From: Heliopora coerulea
Lineage: Eukaryota; Cnidaria; Anthozoa; Scleralcyonacea; Helioporidae
Length of the DNA stretch: 64,000 nucleotides
NCBI GenBank assembly: GCA_030142905.1
Contig: JASJOG010000115.1
Location: forward strand, 625,001-689,000
Reading direction: 5' to 3'
Shown here: piece by piece, positions 12,187-26,500 of the stretch
Position numbering within the stretch: position 1 is the first letter of the stretch
Layout of the letters: each line of letters begins with the position of its first letter
Translations under genes and position numbers: made by a program
The notes under the pieces: model-generated
What the model saw: only the letters and a program-made list of their open reading frames with translations
Databases searched by the model: none
Told to the model about the DNA's origin: nothing

Positions 12187-14854
12187 CACAAAACATTGGA
12201 TGAAACAGCACTGGATAAAACAGCATCAAACAGCAGGGTCCCTAGTCAAATGAATAACCATGTCCTATTGTTTATTTTAAGATGTTCGTTACTGAAAGAT
12301 CGCAAAAGGCTCCAAGATATTCTCCACAGTCACAAATTTCAAACAGCAATCATTGTCTTTGTGGTGCTTGATTTTTTGATTGTATTGGTTCAGCTGTTAA
12401 TGGACATTCAAGTGATCAAAGGAGGTGAAGATCTTTGTCTTAAAGTACTATTTAGTACTTAAAAGTACTTAAACTACTGGATTTTTTAGTACTTTGTAAA
12501 AGTTGCTTTAACGAGAATGAGAAAATAGATTGTTTGTACAGAAACATAGTTGTTGTAAACATAATCTGTTTACCAAATTCCACCAGATAGGTTTTATTTA
12601 ATACCAGATATTGGCATCCATTTGACACATCTTTCCTGCATTGGTCACTTCTTAATACCTCATGTGATTCTAATTCAATAGCTTTACATAAATGCAGTTT
12701 TTGCAGTTTTGAATACCATTTTATTTCTCAATAAGGTATTTTTGATCATTTCTAGTGCAGCATGGTCATGTGGGCATTGAAATACTTCATTATGCAAGCA
12801 TCGTCATCCTTGGATTATTCTTGGTTGAGGTGAGTTTTGGAAAGCATTATGATAAGAGAATTGTGTCACAGAAAGTGACTTTATAATGAGTTTTAAAGTA
12901 ATTTAGAGACTTTTATTGAAAACAATCTACCATAATGTAAAGAAAAGCCATTTTAAAAGGTCTTGAACAGTAGCAAAAACAGATATCTTAAACTTCAAAA
13001 CAAGTTGATTATCGAGTAGTTTTATAGTAGATCTGCACATCATTGTGCATTACTCATTGGTGGTTTTCTGTACTGTCAACTATTAGATTGCTGTAAAGAT
13101 TTATGCATTTTCACTGGAATTTTTTCATCACAAGTTAGAGGTGAGTGTAAGAGTGATATATCTTATTGCAACTTCACCATGTTTGATATTCCTGAATAAT
13201 CATTCTAATCTTTCAGTTTCAAGTGATATCTTCCAATAGAATGGTGCACATGCAATTTAAGAAAATGTTTTTTTGTGTCTTTTAGTTGAGGCATGTTCTG
13301 TAATAAGAAGCAGATCTGAATGTGTTTCACTCTGTATGAGCAAGCAGTCCAATTTATTATTGGAAACATCAAAGTTTGCTCTAAACACTCATTGCTTGAT
13401 AGATTAACAGTAATTTTCTCATAATATTATAACCCATAGCATTTTGTTTGAAATAGGTTTTTGATGCCGTTGTGGTGATCATTTCTTTTGCATTGGATGT
13501 GGCATACAGGTATAGTTATATCAATGTAGAAAAATGATTATGGGTGAAGGTTTGTATTCCTTACATAAAGATTTTCCCTAGAGTTTGTTCTTAAAACAAT
13601 GTTTTACCAGTTGTACAATATCATGGTTATAATTATGGACTCTAGTTATTAAGAACACTTGGATCAAAAGCACATTACAGAACATGGAACAACCCCACTG
13701 GGTATGAACCTGCAACCTTCAGTTTTTAAAAGGGATCAATATTTAGTTTGCTGGTGCTCTACTCTTGACAGTCTGAACTGTGAAACATATTACAGATGAA
13801 GCAAACTGAGATTGATTACAAAAATTGATACAGTAATAGCAATTCTTCTACAAACATTGTTCTTTGGGTCAATTCTAACCCAAGCCTGTTAGTTCAGTTA
13901 AAATAGTTAAGCATCAGATTAGCCAGCATCACATCTGACCTTTAGACCTTTATAGGCTGCCATGTCAGGATATAATATAAACTGTTTATTATAGTAGGCT
14001 ATAGTGAATGAGTACCATGGCAGTTATAGTTTTCTCATGCAGGTGTATTTAACACCAGTACATTGATTTTGAAACAAAATGTACCCCAAGCTAGTTGATG
14101 AATCTTTAATTTCCTTGGGCAAGATCATTACTCAGGGATTCATCATTAGTTTTGTTTTTTATTTCTGTGTTAAACCTTACCACAGTGGAAATGCTGATGC
14201 TTGGGATGCAATTGGACTTCTGGTTCTGCTGCGGTTATGGCGTATTGTGAGAATTGCTAATGGTAAGAGTACTTCCATTACAAGGACCTTTGTGGCAGAA
14301 CAGTGAGAAAATAAATTCTGTTTGGGCAAATTTAATGTGGAATATCCTAATTTTTAACTGCTTCTGTACTTAAATTTATAGAGTTAAATTTGTTAGTGAT
14401 TACTGAACAATTACTGTAAATTTGATTTAGGCATTGTATTATCTGTGAAAATTGAAATGGATGAAAAAATACACCATTTAAAAGAGGAAATTAATAATTT
14501 GGAGAAAGAGCTACAACACTATAAAAACAAGTGTGAAGAGCAAGAGGTAATATGTAGTATTCTGTTACATGCCTTCACAAGGCTGTTGAGCAAGTCATCT
14601 TAGGAAGATCCTCAAACATCCATTGGCTTGAGTGCATCCTTATTGTGAAGCTCTGAAAAAGCATGATAATCCCATAAAATGGTTTAGTATTGGTACATGT
14701 TACACTTGGTAATGCTCGGGAAATTTCATGTAGTTAATTTACAGTTTTACTTGCCTTGTTGCTCTTGATCCACGATTTGTCCTTTATTAAACTCTGTTCA
14801 CATTTTCTATTTTAGGTTGAGATAAAAGATCTAGAAGCAAAGCTTAAATCATGA
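12187..14854 (+). CDS. HVCN1: Voltage-gated proton channel (Hv1)
   Basis: A four-helix voltage-sensor protein that lets protons leave the cell across the plasma membrane. Exons in phase: 12,187-12,424, 12,756-12,829, 13,087-13,140, 13,457-13,509, 14,186-14,262, 14,431-14,546 and 14,816-14,854, giving 216 residues with the stop. S1 has FVVLDFLIVL with the selectivity Asp. S2 has ILHYASIVI with the first zinc-binding His. S3 has FDAVVVIISFALD. S4 has LLRLWRIVRIANG with the three gating arginines and the Trp. A C-terminal coiled coil of about 50 residues (EEINNLEKEL) is the dimerisation segment. The human second zinc ligand (His193) aligns with Asp in GNADAWDAIGLL. The start is uncertain: the first exon opens after a good acceptor at 12,186, so an upstream exon is likely; otherwise the first in-frame Met is near 12,250. 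Confidence 0.93.
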
Positions 14855-15723
14855 TGATCCTAAAAGCTACTGGTCTTTTCTTCTAAAAGCTACAATTATG
14901 TACTGTTTACAATAAGTGAGCAACCAACAAATTGGTGAAGACTGTGCATACTCTAGTGATGTACAAGATAGCTAACAGTATGACAGATAATATGCAACCA
15001 TTCAGCATTCGTATGTTGTCAGATAATGTTATCAAGCACTAGATGGGGACTGAACATGTAACATTTGCAGTTTTGCTGGCTCAAATGTTGGAACATTTTG
15101 ACAGCCATCAGCCTTACTGATTCTTTGAGATGTTTTCTGAGGATTGAAATTTAAACATAATTTGCATGTCATATATGGGCAAACATGTTGTACAGGTCAT
15201 AGAAAATTGAACTAAACCCATGGACTTAGTGTATTAACCCTTTTACTGGAAGGACCCTTCACCTTTGGCAAGTACATTGTCTGGTGTGAGCCAGAGTAGA
15301 ATAATAGAGCATTGATCCTGCCTAGAATAAGTTGAGATAGTTATAACAATCATTAAGTTTGTTAATTAGGAGAATGTTGTATGTTGTCAATCCTCCAACT
15401 CTTTTTAATAAAATATATATTAAAGTAATTCATGATGAAGACACTAAATCATTATCAAGATGTAGTTTGGAAATGTAATCTTAACTAGCATTAAATGTTC
15501 ACAGCTTGATTTTGTTCTTAAGTGTAAAGTCTTTTAAGAAGCAGTTTTCGGCTTTTTTTGAGAAAAGTTTTCTGTATCAGTTGTGCAAACAAAAAATTGC
15601 AAGTGGAGCAGTGGTTTAACTAATGGCAACCTACCTTGGCCAACAACAAAAATGATACCATCATTGGTGTGACTATATTTAGTGGGATAATACTGTGTTG
15701 AAATAAAGTAAAAAACAAATACC
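14855..15723. other. 3' flank of the proton channel gene
   Basis: No gene seen. A candidate polyadenylation signal AATAAA lies at 15,407-15,412, about 550 bp after the stop codon. A copy of the dispersed 'ctggyrttagccagagtaaaat' repeat family lies at about 15,232-15,305. Confidence 0.5.
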
Positions 15724-16069
15724 GAAAAACAATGACATCTTGAAAACCCAAGATACGAGATAATAAAAAGACAACGAATGGTTGCAATGATATTTCGATT
15801 TTATTGCAAAGTCATTGTCAAATCGAAATGAATTACAAACAAGCAATGTAATTTATAGTTACAACGTCATCAACTGAAATGCAGAATACATGCATTCAGA
15901 GGACACTCTGCATTCCAGTTGATGATATCATCGCTGTAACTATATAAATCGCATTGCTTGTAATTCATTTCAATTTGACATTGACTTTGCAATAAAGTCG
16001 AAATATCATCACAATCATTTGTTGTCTTGTTACTAACCCACATCTTAGTTTTTCAAGGTGTTGTTTTTC
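15724..16069. mobile_element. Long fold-back element, about 346 bp
   Basis: Two arms of roughly 160 bp are imperfect reverse complements along their whole length. The left arm starts gaaaaacaatgacatcttga and the right arm ends tttcaaggtgttgttttt. Shared internal blocks include gatgatatttcgac-type sequence and ttacaagcaatg. The centre, near 15,900, is short. There is no open reading frame, so it is a non-autonomous element able to form a long hairpin. Confidence 0.8.
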
Positions 16070-16457
16070 AGGATTTTTTTTTTATTTTATTTCATAAAAT
16101 TGTCTGCTTGCACCAGATTTTATACTGTGTTGACCTTTGCAACATTTCTATACAGTTCACATGTACCGGTATTTAAAAATTTCTCATGTCACAATTGGGA
16201 CCCCCTGCATTTAGCCACCCAGTGGCAATTTCCCCCTGCTCACACCTCCCTTAGGACATCACTGGTTAACACCCCTGGGTTTGTTAAACTTTGCAAAAAG
16301 GTAACAGCATTTACTAAACTCTGATTTTAAATACTAATTTTATTACAAAACATTAAACTATACTATCTATGTATTGAATTAATCAGTATATACAAATTAT
16401 GAAAAATTGTATCACATATATTTTTAATAAAGTAAATGGTTCGAATCTGGGAGAATC

Positions 16458-16575
16458 AGTACATGTTAGTGATAGTAGATCATCCAGGTTACTATAGTCT
16501 TCAGAAGACCAACAGCCTTTCTCAAGACTATAGCAACCTGGATGATCTATTATTATTACCATGTATATTTTTAAT
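16458..16575. mobile_element. Short fold-back element
   Basis: The arm gatcatccaggttactata (about 16,479) is answered by tatagcaacctggatgatc (about 16,533). The similarity extends outward to paired tacatg/catgta blocks, giving arms of about 48 bp and a loop of about 15 bp. It is non-coding. Confidence 0.7.
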
Positions 16576-17534
16576 GTTTTCCAAGGTTCATGTAACATGT
16601 GTGGTGCTGGTGCAACTAAATTATAGGTCTTAACTAGCAAACCATAGACAGTGCTATCAGTATCACTTGACCAGACATTTCATGAAGAGATGTTGCAAGT
16701 CCAAGTTTTGCTAATTTTCACATTTATTTGTGCATTAAAATCCATGAGTTCTGCACAATTTTCTCCAGACAACACAAAAGACTGAAGGAAATTGAGGTTG
16801 AGATGGGACCTTTAACAATTGAAAATGGTTTTTTTAGTGTGGAGTGAATGTTCCCAAAAATGTCTTCAAAATTTAGGAACCACTGCAACACCATTGTGAA
16901 ACAGTGCAACTTTTTTGAGGAACTTCAGTTACTACATGTGGACAAAGCAACTCTTGTCATCTTACTGAAGTATTTACCTCCCATCACAGCAGCTTGCTTG
17001 CTACATTTCACATAGACATGCTGAGTTACATAGATGACCAGGTTAAAAAGTGTTCCTTTATATCACACCAGTCAGACCATTATTATACATGGTGAAGATT
17101 CAGTATTGCAGCAAGTGTAAAGTAGAAATTAATTTGTGATTACACTTGAAAAATATATCCCAATAAAATTGACACTTTGTCATCTTGTTGAGTGGTGAGC
17201 CTTTCTGTTGTTCAGTTCAAAAAGCTTTGCATCAGTCACATGAGAGACTTCAAATTACTCTGTACAATTTCTTAGTTCAATAACTTCATAGAGAATCATG
17301 TGAGTGACATTTCTTAATAGTATTTGCATTTTCATTCATGGTACGATTCCTTTCACCAATTTCAGCATGATTTATTGCAGTGTGGCCTGCTTGCTTACAG
17401 CATCACACCAAAACCACAGAGTCCTATGCACTTACCAAGCACAGTGGCTTATACTTCCCACAGTAAATTTTGTAATCCCCAAATTTGTTTCCATCTTTCT
17501 TATTCAGTCAGTACAGCCAGCAAAAAGGTCTTGA
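16576..17534. other. Intergenic, between the fold-back elements and the 3' end of AP3B
   Basis: No gene is supported. Several short open frames here are isolated, without codon or family signal. TTTATT near 17,370 could be the AATAAA of the minus-strand AP-3 beta transcript. Confidence 0.4.
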
Positions 17535-20500
17535 TTAGCTGACCTTCTTAATAGAAGCAGCAAGTTCTTTGGCTAAAATTGAATTGATTGTCATCTTCTC
17601 ACAATTAACAGTTACTTTACTGGCTTTTCCATCTTCCTTCATGCCAATAGCAACAAGAACAGAAAACCCAGAGGACAGAGCACAGCCTGAAAATCTATAA
17701 ATAGTGCTTGATGTACAAACTTTACTTGGTAAGACAGCCAACCTTGAACATTGGAGTACTCTAGCTACAAGACTTTTTTCATTACAATTTTCATGGGGAA
17801 CATCTACCACCAAGGAACTTTCATTCATGCCAGAAAGTTTCTCTAAGGCAAAAGACACAAAAGAAAATAACTTAAGTGACTTAATTTGCCACATTTGGTA
17901 GATAAATTAGAAGTTAACATAGCATATTAATGATCCAATTTTCATTTCATTAATCTAATGGTGAATGCAAATTGCAGTTATTACACTTTGAACTGCAGTT
18001 ATTATGGTTTGATGACATTATATTATAGAACTGTATTAGCTGCAATTTGCATATTCACCATTACATTATTATAAATTAAATTTATACGTGGTAATGAAGA
18101 AGGCAAAGTTACAACATTTTAATTGGAAAATCAAGTTAAGGCTTTCTTCTTAATTGAGAGTAAGTTAAATGAAACCTTCACTTTTACCAGCCCCATCTGA
18201 TTATGAGTCAAGCAGCTTGTTACATACTTTGCAAAGAAAGAAAATCTTGGTCAGTAATTGGTCTTGCTTGTAGTTGCTCTCCCATTGGACAATTTACTTT
18301 TACAGGAAACTTCCTTGTCTTTGTGCTAAAGCAAATAGAATTGATCTCCCAGTTTAACAGAAAAACAGAAAGGCATTAATAATGAGGACCAATTCTAGTA
18401 CCAGTGAAATATTCGCTGAATTACCACAGTGTGGAACTCAGTGATCATACAAAGATCACAATTTCTTGTCTTGAAATTCTGCATTAATAGTGAACCTACC
18501 ATCTTTGGTAACAATGCTTTGGTTTAGTACAATAATCTAGGTCTAATCTTGCTCGATAGCTAGCACATGAGGAAAGCATTAACACAAGAAAGGAAAGCAA
18601 AAATAGCAGTAGGTGTGGAAAGTAGAGTAGGATATGAACAAAGATGAAAGATGTCCTAATGGACTGACAAGTTAGCACAAATATGAGAAATCTATTCCTG
18701 GAAGCTCACCAAGGAGAGAATTGTGCTGAGAAAGTGTCAAACACCAATATGAAATTAAAATACCTGCTTAAAGTTTTTACTTACCATATTTCAAAGCTGG
18801 CTGGTTGAATGGTATCTTTAAAATCAACCCCCATGGTAACTGTTACACTGGCACCAACACTAACTGAATCTTCAAAAATAAATGCATAAATTGAAATAAA
18901 TCACAAGAAGTTTTTTTAAAAAAAAAAATTAAATTGGGTCATGCTGGCTTAACTTACCAATGTTAGGAAAATCACTCATTTCTAAACCAAGACTTAACTT
19001 CTGAAAGAATGAATGAACAAAACAATTATGTTCAAAAACTCATTAATAATTCATGAGAAAATCCAAGCAGATGTCTTTAATCATGATAAAGACACACTTG
19101 CTGTTCACAGTAAGCTTATTTTTGGTTTGCACTGCTCAAAATAGATTAACTTCCACACTTACTTCATTAATGCATATAAAAAGTGGTTCATCATTGAAGA
19201 AGTTTAATAAACTTGTTTGTAGTACAATTTTTATTGCATCTAAAACAGTCAGCTGTCACATTGTGTTTTAAACCCAGTAAGACACTAATAGTATTTTACT
19301 ATTAAAAATTACTTAGTAAACCAGTAACTTCAAGTCTCCTTTGGCAATTGCTCCAACAAACATGCATGTGCTATTAGGCAAAATGTTTCAAGTTGTTTTA
19401 CAGCTCTCTTGCCATTTACTCAATTAATCTATATGGATCCAGTTACTTGTGTCAGTTAACTTTATTATGAAGTTAAACATTATTCTAATACATGATGTTT
19501 GTTGATAATAGCAGCCTTACCTTTTCTCCTATACGAATGTCTTCAATAACAGACCCACTGGCATTGGTAAAGGTAATTTCTACTGCTACCATGGTTGTTG
19601 AATAAATACAGGGACTTCGTGGAAACCTGTATTGTGCCTGCAAACCCTGACCAGTGATTTTGTTTAATAATTCATATGATGTTAACTTAGAAAAGTCTGA
19701 AACAATCTGGAAAAAACACAAAAAGGTGGTGGTAAGAGTAAGCAGTGATGTAAAAAAAAAAAGAAAAATATGCTGATATGACGTACATTACAGTGCAAGT
19801 ACAAATAAACAAGTTCAAATAATTTTATTATGAATGATGAAGTTTTTGACTAGACAAAGCACCAGTACACTGCATGCTGATGAAATTGTTACAAATATAA
19901 TAAAAGTATTACATGACTTCAAATACCAGAACTAGTTTTGGATGTAAATGGACCTTTTAACTCCTTTCTAGCATGACACTTCCCTTGATGAGTAGAAAAG
20001 TCTAATGTCTTGTTCATTAGTCAGAGTAAAAATAAGACTCTGATTCTGCCAGGAGAGAGTTAAATCAGGCATCATTCTGTATTTTGAGTAACTGATGCTT
20101 CCATAAAGCAGAAAATCCTGGAAGGTGGCATTTTGCTCTTCCTTGTGGTTGCTATAGTTGTTTTCATAAGGTAAACCTGCTAATGAAAGTGTTTCCAGTA
20201 TTCCAAGAAAGAATAAAAAAATGTAATACCATGGTAAACAAGTGGTAGACTGGGAAATTCCACAACTCATTAACAGAAGCCAGAAGGACTTAAAGTACAG
20301 TATGCTATCATAATTGGCATTAAAATAATAAAGTATTGGACTGTGAGTCTTTGCAGTCTTTGTTTAAACTTCCTTTGTTACAAGGTGAGCAAGCAAAAAA
20401 CTGCATTTCAAAAATTAACCATTCTCAGGGTAACATCAAGAGTACATTTAATGATTAACCACAGTTAATCTTGAAATGTTCTTTTTTAAAAAACTATAAT

Positions 20501-23500
20501 TGTGCAGGTAATCTACAATCTGTTACTTACAGTCTGAACTATAGATGTGGGTCCATTACTGGTGGTACCTAGTGAAAGAGATTTCATGTCGTCTACAAGT
20601 GAAGGAGACAAGATTTTTGCTGGTGTGTTCACTGAACTGTTCACAATTGGCGTAACTAGAAAAAAAATTACATAAAAGATGTAATTATTTCAAACTTTTA
20701 TTGTATATTGGTTAAAAGTATACCTTGAATAGCAATTGTATTCCACATCTCATAATTAAGCCATTTAATTGTCCCATGAAGTAATTGGTTAAATGCCTTG
20801 TACTGTACAAGGAAATATATCTATAAAATTTGCTAAATAAAGGTCACTACAGCAAATGAGGGGAAGTTACTCAGGCAAAACCGTTTTCATTTAATAATAC
20901 TAACCTTCTTCATCAAAGAAAAGTAGCTGGTCTGTTGAAGGAGGTCTTGCATCTGGTTTTTCTTTTTTAGTTTGTGCTTTTGAAGAAGTTTTCTGAACTT
21001 TCTTTGCATGAGCCTGACAATACAGAAATGAGCAAACAGCCAAGTACTCTCAAAAAGTGTTTTCATTGTACAAATCACCTTCAGCCTAAACCCTTATGTC
21101 GGGCATGCACTGTAGCAGATACCACATTATTGGATAGCAGACTACCAGGTACTGGACTCTGCAAGGCTGCATATTTTAGCACTGATTGAAAACAAGGATA
21201 TATTTGAGGAAATAAAAAATACAGACACTTCATTTTTTTAATAATTATAATTAATTTGAAGTTGAAACCAAACCTAAAAAGATATGAGTTAAAGCTCAAT
21301 TTTGGCTAGCTTTCTACATAAACTGTACATTGCAGCTTGCACATTTTCAACTTTGAATGCTCACTGGCACATTCCAAAGCACCTTTATTCCCTGAATCTT
21401 CTGCTTGCATGAATGCCAATGCTATACAGTACCCCAATATTTGGCATGATTTTATTGAATACCATTTATCAATGGATGGCTAAATTTTACCAGATACCAT
21501 TCTACACATCCCACCCCATTACATCACTCCACACCACACCACATTACACCAACACACATCACACATCACACCACAGTACACCAGAAGTCTAAGCACCACA
21601 CTACAGATTAAAGCACAACAGCACAGCACACAATATCACAACATACAACACATCATCACATGCATTACAGTATGCCATGAACAAAATACAAAACAGCTAA
21701 CCTTAGTCCTCTGTTCCGTTTCAGACTCACTTTCCGTTGATGATTTTTCAGATGATAGTTCACTTTCTGACTCTTCACTGGATTGTGATTCTTTTTTGCT
21801 TTCAGTTTCACTGTCTCTTTTTGCTTTTTTCTTCTCTTCTTCCTCCTCTTCTTCACTTGTAGACTCTAAAAACAGCAGGTTTTGCATTGTGGTTTGCACA
21901 AAATCTCTTCCAAAAGAATTGGAAAAGCTAGTTTTTAAAGCATTGGTACATTTTGACTATTTCAAGCGTGGGGTGCTACAACCTGTCACCTATTAAATAA
22001 CCAACCAGGCATCTTTTACTGACTAACCATCAACACTTCACTTTGTAAAATAAGTTTTTCATATGTTACAAGGTCCACGTTTTTTTCCAACAAACCATTT
22101 TAGCAAGGAGTTCATGAAAAAATAGCACTGTTGCACCCCACCCTCACATGGTTTACCTTTGTTTCCGAGGTTCTCAAAATGCATGGTAGCACTTACCAAT
22201 TTCACTGCCAGATAAAGATTCCATGGAGGATTTGCTCTCACTGTCACTGCCACTGCCACTATGGCTGGCACTACCACTGTCACTACCACTGTCACTATCA
22301 CTCTCACTGCCACTCTCACTTTCACTGCCACTATTTGATTCAGACTCAGAACCAGACTCTGAAAAATAACAACACCAAAACATCTGTCAGTTCACAACAA
22401 ACCCTGAACCAACAACCATAAAATAAGCAAAAAATCTTAAAAGAAAACTAACCAACTATGTTTATTAATGTTAAATTGCCACTTCAGGGTTGAAATGTGC
22501 ATTTCTTTCCAAATGAAGGATTTCAGGTGATTTGGCCCTTTGTCTGTAATGAATTTTGGCAACATCACTATGAAAAGTGATGTACAGTTTTCAAAATATT
22601 GACCAAAATGTGCAAATTGCAGATCACATGGGTACCACAGCATAGTTTTTAAACTTGAACTGTACTATTATGTCAGCTTGTAGTGAACAATTATTGCAAT
22701 ACTATTGTTCAACTGTGAAATGTGACTTCATCCAGTAAGTGCCACTCCAAAGTCAACCACCAGTATAACTAAAGTACAGCCATTGAATTCCGGTAATCAT
22801 TATGGGAAAACACGTTGCTTTTTATCTGAACTATGGAAGGACTTTTGGCTCAAATATACGACCAACGCATAAAAACTTATTACCTACAAACTTTACTATT
22901 AGGTCATGAATCTAATTGAATATCGAACATTTAAGTCAATACTTCTGATGAAGACAAATTTTCAAGTGGCTGAATGATTTTAAGATTCAACTGGGATCTG
23001 TTGGAAAAAATGCAACTTGGGCTATCCAGCTGGGAATCAAACCTGCAACCTCTTGAATCTAGTGCAATGCTCTACCAACTGAGCTATGGAGGCCATTGCC
23101 AAGAGCATGGCCATGAGTTCAGTATTTATTAAGGTGGTAATGCCAATGAAATAAAGGGAACATTCAATGGATTATTGTGGCATTTACACTCAACATCTGT
23201 GACACAGCTAACCTGATTCAGATTCACTGGAGTAAAATGAGGACTTTTTCTTAGACCTAGTCTTTGTCTTTTTTTCCCACAAAGGTTCAACCTAAGAGAC
23301 AAGTCAGAATATACCAATAAAAATAACAAACTAAAGAACATATTATTTTAATATAAATGTAAAGAGTAAAAATTAATATAAGATGGTTAGTTATTTTTTA
23401 AAATTGTGCAAGACAAGATAAAAGGATGGAACTTAATACACAATCAACAGGACAAATTTACATGTGATCACAACATCTTCATTCATATAATGGCTAGCAC

Positions 23501-26500
23501 ATCAATTCTGTCTCCAGACTAACACTCAAAAACCAACCTCAACATTCCTAACTGAAGGATCTGGGGGAACATCAGGAAAATCTGGGAGCTCTTGATAACC
23601 AGATGCTCTTGCATTTAATAAATGGGAAAGAGAACCAAGCATAAATTCACCATGATCTATAATAGCAACAACATAATTCCAAATAATAGGCCTGGTTTGC
23701 AACAGGTCTTTGAACAATAATATTTCGACTCACCAGTCATCAACCAATAAAATTTAACAATAAAATATAATCTATCTGGTAAATGCTGCAAGAAAACATT
23801 GGATTTAGACAGTACTAGCAACATGGGAGCAGATGTAAAGCAATATCAGGAAGATTATCGACAATACTCATGGTATGAAAACTTAAAAGGGTTGGGGAGC
23901 TGTGTTTTAAGCTGGGGCCCTTCATTGGAGAACTTTAGTATTTTCTACCCTAAAGTATGTTTTGAAAGTTCACTGGACCTTTTGCCTTTTTATTTGTTGT
24001 TCAACACCACCTCGATAGCATTCTAGTTTTATAATGCTTACAATAGTGGGCTGAGCCATAAATGCAAGTGAAGGAACCATATCATCACACACCTTTAAAA
24101 ACAGATTCTAGAACAGGGGGTGGTTTGGATGATAACAAGAGCTTCTTGGAATGTTTAATTAGTTGACCACTCTGGAAAAAGATAAAAATTATATTGCAAT
24201 ATAATGGAAAGAAAATTACATAAAGACACAGCCTATTAGATGCTTATGTTTATAACAGTCAGAACTGATGACAGAACTTCATAATTTTATTCAGCCATGT
24301 TTGGACAAAAGTATAGCACTAACACTAAGAAGAAAAAAAACTGTCAGGAAAAGTGTTCATAACTGCCAGCTGTTGTGTACTGTAAAAATATATTTACACA
24401 TGAATATATCCATAAATACACTTCTAAAGTTCATTAAGAATTCATGAGAAAAATACAAAAGAAAACCATAACTGTATTGGGTCTTTATATGTGATAAATA
24501 CACGTGCCCTTATATGTGAAAAAGTTCATTTTTTTCAGCTTACAAAAGATAAATTTCAAAACTTTCTTTGTGAATTAGCATATCAGGAGGTTCATTTTAG
24601 AAGACATCTAAAAAACTCACAATATGTCCTTTATCAGATCTAAAAGACTCAGTTATCACCTTGTGTTTTATATCCCTTTAAAAAACTCATTAAGAATTCA
24701 TGAGGAAAATACAAAGAAAAATAATAGCTGGGTCATGTTTTTGTATTTGATAAAAACATGGTTAATTTTTCTTTCCAATTTCTTCGCCTTAGGAAACATA
24801 AATTTTCAAACTTTCTTCACGAATTAGCGTACTAGGGGGTTTGTTTTTTAAGCCATTCAAAGAACTCGCAGTACATGCTTTATTGGACCTAAAACACTCG
24901 GCTATTGCCTCCTGCTTTATATCTGATAAAGCACTCCTGTTTGTTTTTTAAACGTTACGTAAAGCACTCCAGCTCAGTTTTTGAATATTACATACATATA
25001 TACATATACATGTATGAGCAATTAATTTAAAATACAGACTCTACCTTATCTCCTGGAAATACTATTGGTCGAATAAATCGTGCACGGTCTCTAATATCAT
25101 AACTTCGGTCATACTTTGCAAGATTGAGGACATACTGACATAATAGTTGGGTCTGTCAACATAAAGATAAATAAAAACATCATGTGCCATGCATGTAGGA
25201 ATAGAACATCTCATTAAATGAGGGAAAAATAATGCTGAAACACAATTCATCAAGATAACTAGGCAATTTCTTGCAGTCATGCAAATAATTGTATCAATAT
25301 AATTACACAGGTGATCATTTAAAGGAAAATAATAAACAAGTTGTGTTAAAAATTCCTTGGTAACTTTAATTTTACAAAAATATAGGCACCGTTTTGCATA
25401 AATGCATTCTCTGTTGTATTTGCTGGCAGTTCATTAGAGTGAAATATGACAACTTTTGACCAATAACCATCTGCAATTTTTACTAGTATAATTATGCTAA
25501 TAAATTGTACCCACATTTACCACAGACTAACTACTTTGTGAGCCACCACTTTTGTACAAAATCTTTTGAGTTTCAATAATATTATTCTATTAATTACTAC
25601 AGCAAAAACAATAACTACCTACCTGTTTAGGGTTTATTAAAACAAGCTTTGCTCCCAAATTCACAATTTGTAATTTCACAATATCCTCCTTGAGAAACAA
25701 AATATAGTTTATATCCATTGTGGGAGAATGAGTCTACTTGTGTAAGGTGCATAATTATGTAAGGCCAAAAAAGTATGCAATGCCTTCACAATTGCAAAGT
25801 CATACAATGCAAGCAAAAAAAAGTTTATGGACAAACATTTCTTAAGTTCAATAATTATATGACTTAACTTCTGTTGACAGTTACCTACAATGTCTCTGAA
25901 AAGTTTTACTAAGTTAATATGTCACCAACCATGAATTCAAACACCAAAATTAGAGATTTTTTTAAAATATGAAGAGATTATATTAATTTATCTAATGAAC
26001 AATACAAATACTGACCATTTTTTTTTAATCCTCATACCACAACAAGACATACCTCTTTAGTGAAAGTTTTTGCAGCCTTTCTTAAAACATCTGGTGCAAT
26101 TTTTGGTACCCGTTCAGCATACTCTCCAACCAGCCACAAAATGCTAGCTCTTGCCATTGGTACCTAGATCAAGTGATGCACCAAAGAATAAAAAATAATT
26201 CTGTAGAATGTGAAATTTCATGTTTGCTACCCTTAACAGAAGACTACAAGTTTCCAAAAACATTAGTTTTACAAAGATGCTATCATGAAAATCACCAGTA
26301 TTTTCTTTTCTAAAATGATATAAAAAGAGATTATTACATAGACAGAGTTAAATATTGTAAAAAATTCAAATGTTGGTAACTGCCATAACTGATCACAAAG
26401 TAATCTAACATTTTTATCAAAGGCCCTTCATCAGGGAGTGAAACATTTCCTTACAAAGAACCTTTGCTTGAAACATTAACTTTTTTTGTGATCAGTCAAG

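Noticed and set aside
14079..14306. 75-codon frame across the proton channel S4 exon
   Set aside because: Only 14,186-14,262 is the exon; the flanking parts are intron read-through.
19968..20270. 100-codon minus-strand frame starting MSCGISQ
   Set aside because: It falls in the intron between AP3B exons 26 and 27, which join in phase without it, and has no homology signal.
21796..22421. Plus-strand Ser-, Leu- and His-rich frames
   Set aside because: They are the antisense of AP3B hinge exons 23 and 24.
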